64,000 nucleotides of DNA from Paulinella micropora. Its lineage: Eukaryota > Cercozoa > Imbricatea > Euglyphida. The notes below the pieces were generated by a model. It saw only the letters and a program-made list of their open reading frames with translations. It was not told the origin of the DNA and made no database searches. Positions within the stretch are counted from its first letter, which is position 1. Every line of letters begins with the position of its first letter. The DNA lies in contig BJOX01000063.1 in assembly GCA_009731375.1 (NCBI GenBank), positions 348,460 through 412,459 on the forward strand. The letters run 5' to 3'. Shown piece by piece: positions 1 through 10,921 of this stretch. The translations under genes and the position numbers were made by a program.

Positions 1-153
1 GATCTTCTGTCCTCTTCAGAAATTTTGAAGGACAACTTAGATAAGCGTCGAGTTACACGTTCTGGTCAATCGTCTCCTGACAAGCGGCCAGCCAGCTTGG
101 CTGCCAAAGAATTGCTTGACAATCTGTACCGCGCACACTGCCTTCATTTTTGA
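1..153 (+). CDS. Possible 3' end of an upstream coding exon (partial)
   Basis: Frame 1 is open from the first base to a TGA at 151-153 and encodes about 50 residues, polar and basic (contains KRRVTRSGQSSPDKRPAS). There is no start codon in view, so if real it is the last exon of a gene lying to the left. The composition is more even than the AT-rich DNA that follows. I recognise no domain, and a chance open frame of this length is quite possible. Confidence 0.25.
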   Translation, partial: DLLSSSEILKDNLDKRRVTRSGQSSPDKRPASLAAKELLDNLYRAHCLHF

Positions 154-1365
154 TTCGAGCCACTTCGGTTCATACCTGCTGACATTTCGCAGATGTTTGA
201 AGCTTGTTCATACCTGCTGACATTTCGAAGTTTTTTATTATTAGAATTCGGGGAAAATTTCTGCGGAATTGCTGATACAGACTTTTTAATAATCTAATAT
301 AGATTGTTGCCGGTTTTGAACAAGGAATGCGCTGTCATAGTTGACTCAGCTGTAAGTAAATTAAATCGTATTGTTTGGTATTACTAATAATTGACCCTCT
401 TTTTTTTTCTTTTTTTAAAATTTTTTTAGTGTCATGATTGCTGGACAATTTCAGTTATCTTATCTGTTTTTTGTTTGATGTTGAGAAGTCTTCTCTGTAT
501 GAATTGTGATAAGGTTCTTTTTTCTTATTTTCTGTATGCATGGTTTTTGGTGTGTTGTGTTACACTTTCTTTCCTCGAAACCGCACTGCTCTTTTCAAAA
601 GTATTTTTTTAAAGATTTTTTTTCTAATTCAAGTTTTATTGGATAACAGGTATTATTATTTGCAACATTTTTGGTAACGAGAGGATGCACTGACAATGTT
701 TGATATTGATAAGCAACTTTTGGCAAAATCGCGCCCAAGCAAATCTTGAGATCGAGTAGAAGTGTCTTCGAAAGCTTTGCAACCTCTCGTTGTGTAGGAT
801 TAGCTTCCGATTTCAGAAGTAGGCGTCCCAGACAGCAATTGTGAATATGTGAGTATGTCCATGTCATGGACATGAGTTACGATAGGAGTAACTTCGAAGC
901 AAGAAACTTTCAACAGAAAATTATTTTGGAACATCTGCCCTTAGAATATGTGTTGATCTGCACCCAGCTTTGTATGCGCAACAGAGACAGGTTTGACATC
1001 ATTACAAAGTATTTTTTGGTTTTGGGTCTGTTCAGTGAGGTAAGGCAAAGGACAGAAGATCGTTTGTTATGTTGAATTTGTGTGCATCATCCTCGTCAAC
1101 AAGTTAGTACTAGTACCGCCTGTTGGATATAGATGCAGCTTCGAACAGGATTTCTACCTTGGTTAAAGTTTCCGAATCGTAGTTTCGAATTTACAAGTAA
1201 AGAGTGTGGAAGGGAAAGAGGGGCTAGGCTCAAATATTTCAGTCCATCAAGTTTACAAACACTTCCAGTTGGCGGCTCTGATGTACACTCGGAACTCAGA
1301 AACAGCCGCACCTAAAAACTTGAGGACTGAAACTTAACATTACAAAGACCTCCACCAATTTGAGC
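154..1365. other. AT-rich intergenic stretch, no gene seen
   Basis: No convincing coding region on either strand. The only structure noted is a 21-base direct repeat (TTCATACCTGCTGACATTTCG) at about 169-189 and again at 207-227, followed by A/T-rich DNA with T runs. Short open frames here lack any protein-like composition. Confidence 0.5.
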
Positions 1366-2479
1366 CTAGCGACTACCCCCTCCCCCCCCCATAGCTTTTT
1401 GCTCTGCAACAAGCTCGGCCATCCTGGCGCCCACATACAGACGAAAGCAGGACGAAGACCAACGACCAGCACGCATGATCGAGGAATCTGACGCGCCGAG
1501 CGAGAAGAGACGAGCTGCTCCACCACGACGAAGCGAGATCCCGTTGAAACGACGACCAGTCGCTACCCCCGCCTTCTGAAGAAGCTCTCGAGCAGTATTA
1601 ACGAACGTAGAGCGGTCCAGCGGAGAATTATCGGCGAGACGGAAGTAGGGGTAGTTGCCGGCCAGAGGAAGCTTGAAAGCATCCCGACTGGACTCAAAGA
1701 TNNNNNNNNNNAGCATCCCGACTGGATTCAAAGATCTTCTTTCACGCGTGGGGACAGACGAGCGGGTTTTCTTGCTCGGCAAGGCCAACATCGCACCCGC
1801 GCCGGAACGGATCTTGTTTGGCGCCATCGAGAGTTACCATGATGAGACTCATGTCGTCGACCAGGCGCATACGAACAAAAGAATTAACTAAGAAGCGGCA
1901 AGTGGCCAGAGATCCTGAAGCAACCAATTCTCCTACACGAAAGAGACCGAAGAAGCCCCAGACCGCAACCGTAACAACCGTGATCCAAAGGTGGCGTGTA
2001 GACTTCGGGACATTGCGACTTTTGACGATACCCAAAGTGTAACTTGCCATGGCTTCTAACATAGGGAGCTCCAAGGTAAGACGACTATCGAGCTTAGTAC
2101 GTTTGCTACGCTTGATTCCACGCCACGCCATTTTCACGAAGTGGTTCTCAGTGGGATCGTCTAAACTCAACCGGAGGCAAAAGTCACGGATGGCATACAT
2201 GTACACTTTACAGGTGAACACGGACACGAACTGGCTCAGCCAAACGAGAAAAAGAACAATGAGCACTGGGTCAGGTTGCCACCAGACAGGAGACCAGCGC
2301 TCCGTCGAGTAAGCAGAGCAGAAAGAACGCAACTTCCGGATAGCGGAGCTGTAGGCGGCGCTGGTGCTGTATGAAACGGAACACGCCATGACTTCCATCG
2401 CTGAGGTGACGAGCCAAGCAACCTCCGTTACTGCTGCAGAGGACGCAAAGAAGGCCCGGATGGGTTCGACTTGCACCAA
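1366..2479 (-). pseudogene. DIRS tyrosine recombinase, interrupted by a scaffold gap
   Basis: Two overlapping minus-strand frames (2479-1742 and 1827-1366) together make one tyrosine recombinase. The N-terminal part holds a core-binding-like helical region and the first catalytic arginine context (GLFRVGELV). The C-terminal part holds the second arginine box (NGISLRRGGAARL), the conserved IMRAGRWSSSCF segment and a tyrosine in FRLYV. The frame change coincides with the ten-N gap at 1702-1711 and the duplicated sequence beside it. The break may therefore be an assembly artefact plus one small frameshift rather than true decay. The enzyme would insert the circular DNA copy of the element. Confidence 0.75.
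1702..1711. other. Assembly gap (10 N) with duplicated flanks
   Basis: The roughly 22 bases before the gap (AGCATCCCGACTGGACTCAA and on) reappear immediately after it with one base changed (GACTGGATTCAA). This is the signature of two contig ends that overlap but were not merged. Confidence 0.9.
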
Positions 2480-4885
2480 GTTGCGATCGCTTGAGCCATC
2501 TGCGCACGGGCCAACAAATCGACAAGGTGAAGGCGTTTGCGCGGCTCTTGCGAGGCAGAAACAGAAACGCCAAGGAGAGCAAGCTTAGAAGTCCACCGGT
2601 CAATAAGGCTCTGAATGTTTGCCCGTGGCGAGTAACAAGAGTTAAGGCAGTGAGCGGCCGGCGAGCAGTCTGTAACGATATGGAACTTCTTGAAACCCAG
2701 GGCGACCGCAAACTCATGGGCAGCAACGTAAGCGCTAAACAACTCTCGCATAGGGGACGAGGCGACTAAAGACTCTGAGCGCAGATCGGCTAACTCTTCA
2801 TTGGACCAACAGCGAGAAGAGAAGTAGCCTTTGGAACGAGAGGGGGCCATGACGATGGCACCCCTGCCCCACTGCGAACCATCCACCTTACAAAAGTTCG
2901 CATCGGTCCAAAGTGTGCATCTGGCGGGGTCGTCGACCCATGTCATCGACTCACTGTCATAGTGGCCCGTCTTGAGAAAGTCCGACAGCGGGAGACGGAA
3001 GTTGGAAGCAAGGAGGAGGCTGCGAGCCCACTTCGCAGCATGGCAGGCTCTAGAACTAAAACGGCCACCCTTGCCACGCGATGCCGACATTGCGTTGAAA
3101 GAGATCCGCATGTTTCCCACCGCTGGTCGAAGAAAGAAGAGCATCTGAGAGACGAAAGACAAAAGGCCCAGGAGACGCTCGAAAGATTTGACAGAAAAGA
3201 ATCCGCCACCGGCGATGGTGTCCAAGGCACTCAAAACGATCTTGCGTTTGTCAGTGGGCAGCTCTACGAACCAAAAGCCCTTGCGAGTGTCCTTAAACCA
3301 ACCGAGGGAACGAAAGGACTGGCCAATAAATTCTTCATGCCACGGGATGCCCAGATGTTCAGAGAGGCTATTGAACTGCAACCTAAGTGCCCTAGCCTCC
3401 TTCCAGGAAGAACAAACGACGTCACTATTATCGACGTACAGCTTCAACGGGATAGTCTTATAGAGAAAGATTGACTCGAGGGATCTAGCGTAACGATTCC
3501 AACCGTCAGCGGCATAGACACCCCCAAACCCGGGCACAAGAAGAACGAAGTACAAAAGCCTGCACGAGGAGACCTGTTGCCAGAAGAGCAAAGGCAACAA
3601 CGGGGTCTGATTGTAAGCAGATTTGACATCTGCCCCAAAAACAACACAACCGGGACCGGCTTGGATGATCCTAGCCATCTGCATATCGTGCGTATAGTAT
3701 TCTACCCCATCGTCCGTTCTTGGGCAAAGCTGGTTGAAAGAGAGAAAACGGGGGAAGGAAAGGTCGTTGATCAGTCTTTTTTCCCCATTTTCGGGATGCC
3801 ATTTGTCCTTGGGGATGGCATGCTCACGTGTCACGATGGCTTGGTGTTTGCAACAGCGATTCGGAAAGGGAGGCCTCGTGAACGGGCCCGCCATGAAACC
3901 TTTCTTAACCGCTTTTATGTTTGCCTCATAAATCTGCCGGTTGTCTTCTTCGGAGAGAGCATGAGCGAGAGAATAGTCACGTAAGAATTCTCCTGTGCCT
4001 CTGTAGTGAGTATCAGTGCCTGTGAGGAAGCCTTCAAGCCAAACGACCTCTGCTTCCGGCAAGCAAAGTTTGGCAAGGTTTACAATGTTGTCAACTTTGA
4101 AGACAGATTTGTAAGGCTCTAAAACACCATCCCACAGCGGCAGAACTTCACGTTTCCCTGGCCAAAACCTCACGTCACCCTCTAGGCAACCAAAGAAACG
4201 AATGTTCCTACCTCTCCCCCTCTGAAACCTAAAGTCCACAAGAGCGATGCCCCCGACTTGCAGACCACGAGAAGAGTCTCGAACGAACCAAACGTGCGTG
4301 GTATGTGGGGCGAAGCACTGAAGTTCCACCTTGCCTTGGAACCCCACCAACGCAACCACTCTGGCTCGACACAGCCTAGGCATCAGGGAGGAGAAAGAAA
4401 TAGAGGGAGAGGCAGAAAGGATAAAAGACCAGAAAGGAAAGTCGTGCCACCACGTTTTCCCACTTTCCAACTCCAACAAAAGAGAAGGAAGGGAATCGAC
4501 AGACACAACCCCTGCTGACAACAAATCAGGAGGCAGAGAGGGGGAGACTGAAATCCCATCATAGTTTGATGAACAAGAGACCTCAGACGGGGGAAGAGAG
4601 CGAACCCAAGCGCCCATCTCTTCCTCAGCCTCAATCTTAGCAATAACCCAAATCCACCTAGGGAAAGGGAAGAAAAAGGAAGCAGAAGTGAGAGAAAGAG
4701 AGGCAGAGGGGCTCGAAGGGACCGCATTGCCTTGCGAACCACTCTGTTCAGGACACAGCACCAGAGGCTGCTGAGCAAAAGAAGAACTTGGACCCACCAA
4801 GGGGAAACAACTAAAAGGAACAACACCAGAGGAAAGAGAAGAAGAAAGAGAAGAAGAAAAAGTAGAAGCAGAAACAGTAGAAGTA

Positions 4886-4931
<46 letters not shown>

Positions 4932-5081
4932 TAGAGGTAGTAGAAGTAGTAGTATAAGTAGTATAAGTAGTAGTAGTAGAAGTAGTAGTAGAAGTAGTAG
5001 TAGAAGTAGTAGTAGAAGTAGTAGTAGAAGTAGTAGAAGTAGTAGTAGAAGTAGTAGTAGAAGTAGTAGTGGTATAAGAAA

Positions 5082-5115
<34 letters not shown>

Positions 5116-5125
5116 AGAAGAAGAA

Positions 5126-5184
<59 letters not shown>

Positions 5185-5412
5185 AGAAGAAGGAGGAGGA
5201 GGGGAAGAAGAGGCAAAAGAAAAAGGAGAAGAAGAAAAAGAAGAAGAAGAAAAAGAAGAAGTAGGAAAGGAGACAGGACAAGTACCCATCGAAGTGGAAA
5301 CGGGTGACACTTGACCGAACGGAACAGAGGCACGAAGCACTATAGCTTCCTCAGAAAGGACAGGGCTGACGGAAACGGAAGGGGCAGTAGAGCAGGGAGG
5401 GCTGAGCCCCAC
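2428..5412 (-). CDS. DIRS polyprotein: reverse transcriptase and RNase H-like
   Basis: A 994-residue open frame. Roughly residues 1-250 are low-complexity Ser/Thr tracts encoded by a GAA/GTA microsatellite, so the true start may lie further downstream. The C-terminal two thirds are a DIRS-type pol: a conserved lead-in (GEFLRDYSLAHALSEEDNRQ, then PFTRPPFPN), RT motif A region FGADVKSAYNQ, the catalytic box as YVDNSDVV instead of YxDD, a LGW thumb-like segment, and an RNase H-like domain beginning LWTDANF with a later DCSPAAHCLNS. It overlaps the recombinase frame at its 3' end. Asn in place of the second Asp of the RT box may impair polymerisation, although the second DIRS family here has the same change. 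Confidence 0.8.
4861..5272. repeat. Compound GTA/GAA trinucleotide microsatellite inside the pol ORF
   Basis: About 410 bases of imperfect GTA, GAA and mixed triplets on the plus strand. Read on the minus strand this gives long Ser and Thr runs at the N terminus of the DIRS polyprotein. In the other frames it gives meaningless Leu, Phe, Tyr or Arg tracts. Confidence 0.95.
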
Positions 5413-5752
5413 AGACTGAACAGGAGAAGAAGAATGAACTGAGCTACAAGCTGACGAGTACTGGGGAAAAAGTGGAACCGGTGGGACCGATCATAATTGC
5501 GAGTGGCACCGAAGCCCAAGAAAAAGAAAGAGAGGAGTCGAAGTTAGACTGCAGGTTGCTGAAAGACGAATTGCCAGTCTTGGGAACCTTGGTCGCGTGC
5601 TCGCAACCACCTGGATCCCACATTCTGCGAGCTGAGTCAGAAAGGGAAAAAGCAGTGGAAGAGGAAGTCACACCAAAGGAGACCTCCGGCTGATGTAAGC
5701 AGACCCTGAGAGCTACTTGCTCCACTGCAGAGCTTTCACTCCCAGGGCCCCC

Positions 5753-6076
5753 TCACTTTTCTGCTTTGCGCTTGCCCCACTTGTCATTGCCACCGTCTGG
5801 GCAATCCACTCGTTTGTGATTTTTGTTGTCAGGGCACACTGGACAATGGTGGAGGAAACGACAGTCTTTCTTGTAGCTGCAGTCCTTGCCGTCTGCCCAG
5901 CTGAAACAGACTTTCCTGGACTTCTGGAACTGCTGCTTGGCTTGGTTACCCCCGCGGGTGTTGTTCTCTCTGCGCTGCTGCTTCGAAGTGCCTAGGCTGA
6001 TCGATTGAGAAGGGGGGGGGAGAGGTTCAAGGATGGCCGTGGCTAGAACGAAGGGAAGGTTGCCCTTATGCCACTG
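5753..6076 (-). CDS. DIRS gag C-terminal fragment with CCCH/CCHC-like zinc finger (partial)
   Basis: The minus frame from the N gap to a TGA at 5755-5753 encodes a basic tail with a cysteine-rich cluster: CSYKKDCRFLHHCPVCPD followed by HKRVDCPD. The second DIRS family in this window has the matching motif TWGKRCRFQHSCPVCPD, which identifies this as the nucleic-acid-binding end of gag. The N terminus is missing beyond the gap at 6077. Confidence 0.65.
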   Translation of the reverse strand, partial: QWHKGNLPFVLATAILEPLPPPSQSISLGTSKQQRRENNTRGGNQAKQQFQKSRKVCFSWADGKDCSYKKDCRFLHHCPVCPDNKNHKRVDCPDGGNDKWGKRKAEK

Positions 6077-6086
6077 NNNNNNNNNN
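6077..6086. other. Assembly gap (10 N) with duplicated flanks
   Basis: CGAAGGGAAGGTTGCCCTTA plus eight more bases occurs immediately before the gap and again immediately after it, with one base changed (ATGCCACTG versus ATGTCACTG). This again looks like an unmerged overlap. Confidence 0.9.
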
Positions 6087-6600
6087 CGAAGGGAAGGTTG
6101 CCCTTATGTCACTGACCCAAGGGGCGTCTGCCACGCGGTAATTCGCACGGTTTCGGAAAATTTTCCAAATCTTTGAAAAAGATCAGAGTCTTGGACATGA
6201 TAGGCTGCAAGGACCGAGACAATGCAGTCAACCTTGAGCTTCTTTGTTACAGCAGGCATTAAAGAGCTTCTCTGACGATCTTCCCCATCTTTCCAACCTA
6301 GGCCTACCAGACACCGGAGAAAACACGCGCCGGCTCCGCCGGCACGGCTACGCCGCGCCGGCCGGACTATTGTAAAAACGAAACAGCTCCTCGGAAATTT
6401 AACGGCGGTTAACTCCGGGCGAAGCCCGGAGCAAACCAGTAACTAATTTGTGCGCAACCGCAAGTAACTGCACAGACCTGCATGTGCAGTGGTTAATAAT
6501 CTGCTTCAGGTAGGGTCTGTCTTGACAGAATATTCGCCACCATCGCTTTGCATTACCTTATACAAATTTACCAACCCTCTCCTTACCTATGGGTAGCAAT
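6087..6600. other. Non-coding stretch with a GC-rich palindromic segment
   Basis: No gene is supported. At about 6329-6367 there is a GC-rich, self-complementary stretch (GCCGGCTCCGCCGGC followed by GCCGCGCCGGCCGG) that could fold into a hairpin and may mark an element end. Confidence 0.4.
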
Positions 6601-6784
6601 TTCAGGAATCAAAATAGCGATTATTATCATTTCTCCCTTCACCCCCTTTTCCCCCCTTCCCTTCCACCTTCTCTCTCATTTCCTGTACCTCTGAGGCCAT
6701 CCCCGGCCCTGTTGCCGCCGAACGTTGTGTGCACCCTCGACCTCTTCCTTGATCACCGTCACGTCCTCCGCCACCACCGCCTCG

Positions 6785-7114
6785 TTACCGTAGTCCTGCC
6801 GCTGACAAGTACCATCCTCGATCCTTCCGCTTCCACCCGTATTTCTGGATGTTTGCAGTGTTGAACCGTTGCAACTCGTCCAGTTCGTCCCGGTTAAACA
6901 GGTCTTCCAATCCCCCGAGCTGCCACATGCCATGGCGAATTGCCTCCTTCAATTTCCGTATAGCCTCGTTCTGCTCCTCCCGCGAGACTTTATTCATGTT
7001 GCCATGATACAGGGTGTCGTCATCGTGTATGCAGCATTCGCCCCGTAGTAGGCGCAAGAACCATATCCCAATTTGCCAATAACACGATTTGCGCCAATGG
7101 CTGTTTTCCTTCAA
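6785..7114 (-). CDS. Unassigned ORF at the end of the minus-strand cluster
   Basis: A 109-residue frame, charged (NKVSREEQNEAIRKLKEAIR), lying directly downstream of the nucleocapsid/gag-like pseudogene and on the same strand. No domain is recognised. It may be the tail of that gene after another frameshift, or chance coding. Confidence 0.25.
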   Translation of the reverse strand: MKENSHWRKSCYWQIGIWFLRLLRGECCIHDDDTLYHGNMNKVSREEQNEAIRKLKEAIRHGMWQLGGLEDLFNRDELDELQRFNTANIQKYGWKRKDRGWYLSAAGLR

Positions 7115-7124
7115 TTCCCGTCGC

Positions 7125-8696
7125 TCATATTTCGGAACTCCCAGTACATTGCTGAGTCGGTCGTCCGGGGGATATCTTGCCTCGCCCGGCTTCAGCTCCC
7201 GATTCCTTGCTGCATTCGTAAAAGGACGGATCCATCACGCCTGGTCCGGATCCTTTCTGCCTGAACCCTCCCGCTCCATGTGCCGCGTTTACCTCCGCCT
7301 GTCGAGCATATGGATGCGGTCGACGATCCTCCCTGTTAGACCCCAGCCTTGTCCTCCCTCCGCCGAAGTCCCCCGTGCTACGTTGTGGTCTGCCCCCGCC
7401 CTGCTGGCCCCTTGTATGACCGCCGCCCCTTGTACTACCGCCGTCCCCACCAGTCTGCCGTCCTCCTTGTTGCTGCCGCATTGGTGCCTTTGGCATCTTC
7501 GCCAGAATCGCTAGATCCATCAACAGCGTCTTTATTGCCTTGACGTCTTCGTGATCCATCGTCCAAGCCAGCGGGTTGGTTTTGCCTTGCAATCCCTGCC
7601 ATTTAGCCTTGTTTTCATTCGGTAGCGTCGGCAGTCTCAAGCTCGCGGCCAGCATCTCCGTTACCACGTTCTTGGTCGCCTGTTCCCTCCACAAGCCATG
7701 CCCCAAGATTAGCGGGTACACCTTCCGCTCGTCGTTGATCAAACACGCGTCCATGACTGCTTGGAATAAGGCCGCGCCCTGACCTTATCCTGAATCACTC
7801 CTCGTACCGTTTCCAATTCCTCATCCTCATCGGTGAGTGCCGCAAACCCAAAGACCGTGCCGACGTAATGGATCACATCCACGTACTGCCAGTGCGATCT
7901 TGCCGTATTGCCCTTGACTTCCTTGTCGAAGACTTCCTCCCACGTCGCCTGGTTCGACAACCCCGCGTTAGCCCCCGCAATTTCAAAAACGTACGCCAAG
8001 ACGAAGCAAATGGATTCCAGATCGTTGCCACTCTGCGCCCCGCGCAGCTGCTTCTTGAACTGTACCGCAAATTGCCGCATCATGTTCATATATCGCCTGT
8101 CGTCCCCTAGGCTTTGGTCGATTTGATCGTACCCCTGCCTTGCCAGCTCCGTATTTGCCTTCAACTCTTTTATTATCTTGTCCCTTTTTTCCCATCCTTG
8201 GACCGAACTCCTGGCCGTACTACTCGCCCAACCCATCCTCCGATCCCTCCTCCTTCGAATCCTCATCCGACTCCGAGCCTTCCGAGTCGCCTTTCTTCTT
8301 CTTACTCTTCTTCTTCTTTTTCTTTTTCTTTTTCTTTTTCTTTTCCGGTGACGCCGCCTCCGGTTCCTCCATTAATTTCAGCCGAAGCCTAGTCCAGGCT
8401 ACCCAACCATCCACACACCCCCTCACCAACGACAGGTGATACACCCACATCCGCAATTCCGTCACCGTCGCCTTGCGGACCGCGCCATCCATCAGAGCAG
8501 CCCCGTTCGCCGCGTTGTCCAAGAGCTTCTTGAGTGTCGCCCCCCGTTCCTTGATGTGTCCCATCGCGTCCATGCCGTCGTTGTACTGCTTCATGGCTTC
8601 TGTAAAGAAACCCGCTTCCTTCCTCACCTCGTCCGCCCATTGCGCGTTTGCCGTTTCCAACCATGACGCCAAGTCATCGACCGGGTTGAGCATCAT
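7125..8696 (-). pseudogene. Nucleocapsid/gag-like protein with Lys-rich linker and RGG tail, frameshifted
   Basis: Three overlapping minus frames (8696-8220, 8266-7739, 7754-7125) form one continuous protein-like unit of roughly 500 residues broken by two frameshifts. In order it has an alpha-helical N-terminal part (NPVDDLASWLETANAQWADE), a poly-Lys and acidic Ser linker at about 8345-8230, a hydrophobic helical part (ESICFVLAYVFEIAGANAG), and a Gly/Arg/Gln-rich tail (GGGHTRGQQGGGRPQRSTG) typical of RNA-binding RGG regions. The architecture suggests a gag or viral nucleocapsid, but I could not assign a family. It could also be a fast-evolving host RNA-binding protein. Confidence 0.4.
8309..8345. 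repeat. TTTTTC / CTT low-complexity run
   Basis: An imperfect pyrimidine repeat that encodes the Lys-rich linker of the minus-strand nucleocapsid/gag-like pseudogene. Such runs are slippage-prone, and a frame change lies close by. Confidence 0.85.
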
Positions 8697-8850
8697 GCGT
8701 TTGTTCCAATCGTGGAAAGCCGCAGTGACTTGATGTCCTGCTGTCGGATTGCCAAGATCAGCCGGTCAATAGCCGCCATCATTTCCGTCACTTTTCCTTC
8801 GGTTATGACCTCCCCCTCGTCCATAATGGGCCGTACCATATAAGCTGTCA

Positions 8851-9276
8851 ATGCCTTCGACGAAATCTGATCCCTGTGGTGTCCTGCTACCGATCAGGTT
8901 TACGCCACTCAAGAAGGCGGGGCCCTCGCGTATGCGAGTGGACGAAGGGGAGGACAAGGCGGGGGCGGCGCCGGCGGCTCCTATGACGTATGCGCGGAAT
9001 CCTCCGATTATGTCCGACCACTTCCTCCAGATGTTGCAAGCGAGCCCGACGGCTATCGAGATTTACTCACAGCTGAGCAGGAACTCGCTCAAAATTTGGA
9101 CGGACGGACCCGATGAAGAGGGCATTAAGGACGACATCGCGTGGAACGAATGGCAGTTACCAGTGAGCAAGCCACACTGGGAGTGTTGGCAAAATGGCGG
9201 AGGCTTTGGCGGTGGCGGTGACCGCTGGCGGTACCCCGCCTTGTGCCTCGTCTGCCATTCGTTGCCACTAACGTAG
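8851..9276 (+). CDS. Unassigned 141-residue ORF
   Basis: An open frame from ATG at 8851 to a TAG at 9274-9276. Its middle is plausible protein (MSDHFLQMLQASPTAIEIYS, then WNEWQLPVSK), ending in a Gly-rich stretch. It runs opposite to its neighbours, and its stop codon lies inside a CTAACGTAG motif. No family is recognised and coding status is uncertain. Confidence 0.25.
   Translation: MPSTKSDPCGVLLPIRFTPLKKAGPSRMRVDEGEDKAGAAPAAPMTYARNPPIMSDHFLQMLQASPTAIEIYSQLSRNSLKIWTDGPDEEGIKDDIAWNEWQLPVSKPHWECWQNGGGFGGGGDRWRYPALCLVCHSLPLT
9268..9276 (-). promoter_or_regulatory. CTACGTTAG motif, copy 5
   Basis: CTAACGTAG on the plus strand, followed by AAGGGA exactly as in the copy at 13124-13132. On the minus strand an ATG follows about ten bases downstream. 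See the finding on the repeated motif. Confidence 0.35.
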
Positions 9277-9483
9277 AAGGGAGAAATTGATAATAATAGA
9301 CCCCAAACCCATATATACATGTCTCTCTCCCAATATGATCTCCATTATCCTGTCCTCATCCCTTGCAGTATCCAAGCATTGCCCGTCTCTAGCCCTCCGA
9401 GTCCTCTCTCCCTCTTTCCTATGTATCCGTCCCCACTCTCTTTTTTTTCTCCATTGATTAGTTTCCGTTGCCCCTCCCGTTTG

Positions 9484-9786
9484 TCACATGCTGAACTGTT
9501 CCAGCACGTCCCCATCTAACTCTTCCATCCATTCCGTCATCTCCTCCGCTGTCTCCCGCTGGTCCCAAGACCCCCTGCTTCCTTCGCGGTTAGACTTTTC
9601 CTCCTCCCCTTCATCCGTTGTCTCTTCCTCCTCCTCCTTCGCTTCCTCCTCCCACTTCATGGCCAACTGTATGTGTCTTATCTCCATTTTAGCCCCCAAG
9701 GCCGTCATCCATTCCTTTGTCTCCTCCGACTGCCACTCATTGCCCTCTACACTCCCCTGTGTTTGTTCCTTCGTCCATCTCCTCAA
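9484..9786 (-). CDS. Acidic, Glu/Trp-rich ORF of the minus-strand cluster
   Basis: About 100 residues, very rich in Glu, Lys and Trp (EGNEWQSEETKEWMTALGAK). The wording NEWQSEETKEW resembles NWDSEETQEWLKQLRED in the adjacent 10004-10921 ORF, so the two may be duplicated modules. No known domain. Confidence 0.3.
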   Translation of the reverse strand: MRRWTKEQTQGSVEGNEWQSEETKEWMTALGAKMEIRHIQLAMKWEEEAKEEEEETTDEGEEEKSNREGSRGSWDQRETAEEMTEWMEELDGDVLEQFSM

Positions 9787-10003
9787 CCAACTGACAAATT
9801 GTTTCCATTGTGCAGGATGTTCGTCGTGCCATTTGGCCTCCTACGCCTTAGCCTCTGCAACTGTGCCCGTAAGCGCAGTCTCCACCGACAAAATAACGTC
9901 TTGTATCATCTCACCCAGTCTCCTTTCCACCTCTTGAATTTGTGCATACTGCCCCCTTGCCTCCTCTGATTCCTTGAAGTCCTTCCAACAAGGCTCTCTC
10001 ATC

Positions 10004-10921
10004 TCAACCGGCATCGTACTCGTTCGCTTCTCCCAGCTCTTCCTTATAATTTCCCATCTTGCCTCCTTCCTTCTGCCGTTGTGCCCGTTCCTGTCCCTGT
10101 TCCCATGCCTGGGCCAGTGCTCTCACTTGACTCCCCGAGTCATGATCTAAGTCCTCTCTTATCTCTTGTTCCACGACCAATTCTCCCTCTATCTCCTCGT
10201 CTTCCGCCTTCCTCCTCACCTCCCTCGCCATCTTCAGTTCCTGTGTTACCCTTTCCACCTCCTCATCCACTGCCATTTCCTCCATTTGAGTGTGACTTGT
10301 TGCCTCTCTTCCCAACCCAATATCCGTCCTCCCTGTCGCCCTCTCTTTCTTGTCATTTTGTGTCCACTGGCCTCTGTCCTCCCGCAACTGTTTAAGCCAC
10401 TCCTGTGTCTCTTCACTGTCCCAATTGTTGCCCGGTGCATGATTCTCCACTCTCTCGATTATTCCTCGCATCCGCAATTGTTCGACGAACAGTGTCCAAC
10501 TGTCCTCTCCTCTTCCTTGGAGAGTTTGCAACTATTTCTTGGCATGTGCTGCCTTTCCCGTGGCACAAGCCCATGCCGTATGTAACCTTTCCGCTACCCA
10601 CTTCTCCCCCACCTTCGTCAACAAGGCCAGAAAAACATATTGGTTCCTCGCCTCCTCCGACTTGGCGAATTGTCTCCATAAACCCTCCCGCTCCCTAAAC
10701 CAACGCCATCTTAGCTCCCATAGTTTCCTAATTGCCATCCGCCTTTTATCCCCCGTTATCCGTTCCGTGTGCAAAATTACCTCCACCCGTGCACTCCACT
10801 CTTCACCCATCTCCTCTATGAACTGTTGTGCCTCCTCATCCACCTTATATTCCATCCCCCTAATCCGTTCCCACTGCTGGTCTCCCTCCGTCAGCTCCAA
10901 CCTTAGTTCCCGTTTGCTCAT
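10004..10921 (-). pseudogene. Charged ORF interrupted by one in-frame TAG
   Basis: From an ATG at 10921, 15 bases downstream of a CTACGTTAGG motif, a single frame runs 129 codons to a TAG at 10534-10532. It continues in the same frame for another 175 codons to 10004. Without the TAG it would be about 305 residues, helical, Glu/Arg/Trp-rich (NQYVFLALLTKVGEKWVAER). No family is recognised. A single in-frame stop could be recent decay, readthrough, or an error. Confidence 0.35.

Larger units (their letters stand above)
1366..6076 (-). mobile_element. DIRS-like tyrosine-recombinase retrotransposon (element 1)
   Basis: On the minus strand the order is gag zinc-finger tail (5753-6076), RT/RNase H polyprotein (2428-5412) and tyrosine recombinase (1366-2479). 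This is the gag-pol-YR order of DIRS retrotransposons, which integrate through a circular intermediate using a tyrosine recombinase rather than a DDE integrase. The 5' part beyond the N gap at 6077 is not recognisable as gag, so the copy is incomplete or mis-scaffolded. It is related to, but clearly diverged from, the DIRS family at 22-32 kb. I did not resolve its terminal repeats. Confidence 0.8.

Noticed and set aside
595-1315. Short ORFs on both strands near the left end
   Set aside because: AT-rich, under 95 residues, overlapping each other with no conserved feature.
4383-5333. Long Leu-, Phe/Tyr- and Arg/Ser-rich ORFs on both strands
   Set aside because: They are translations of the GAA/GTA microsatellite in alternative frames. 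Only the frame continuing into RT is kept.
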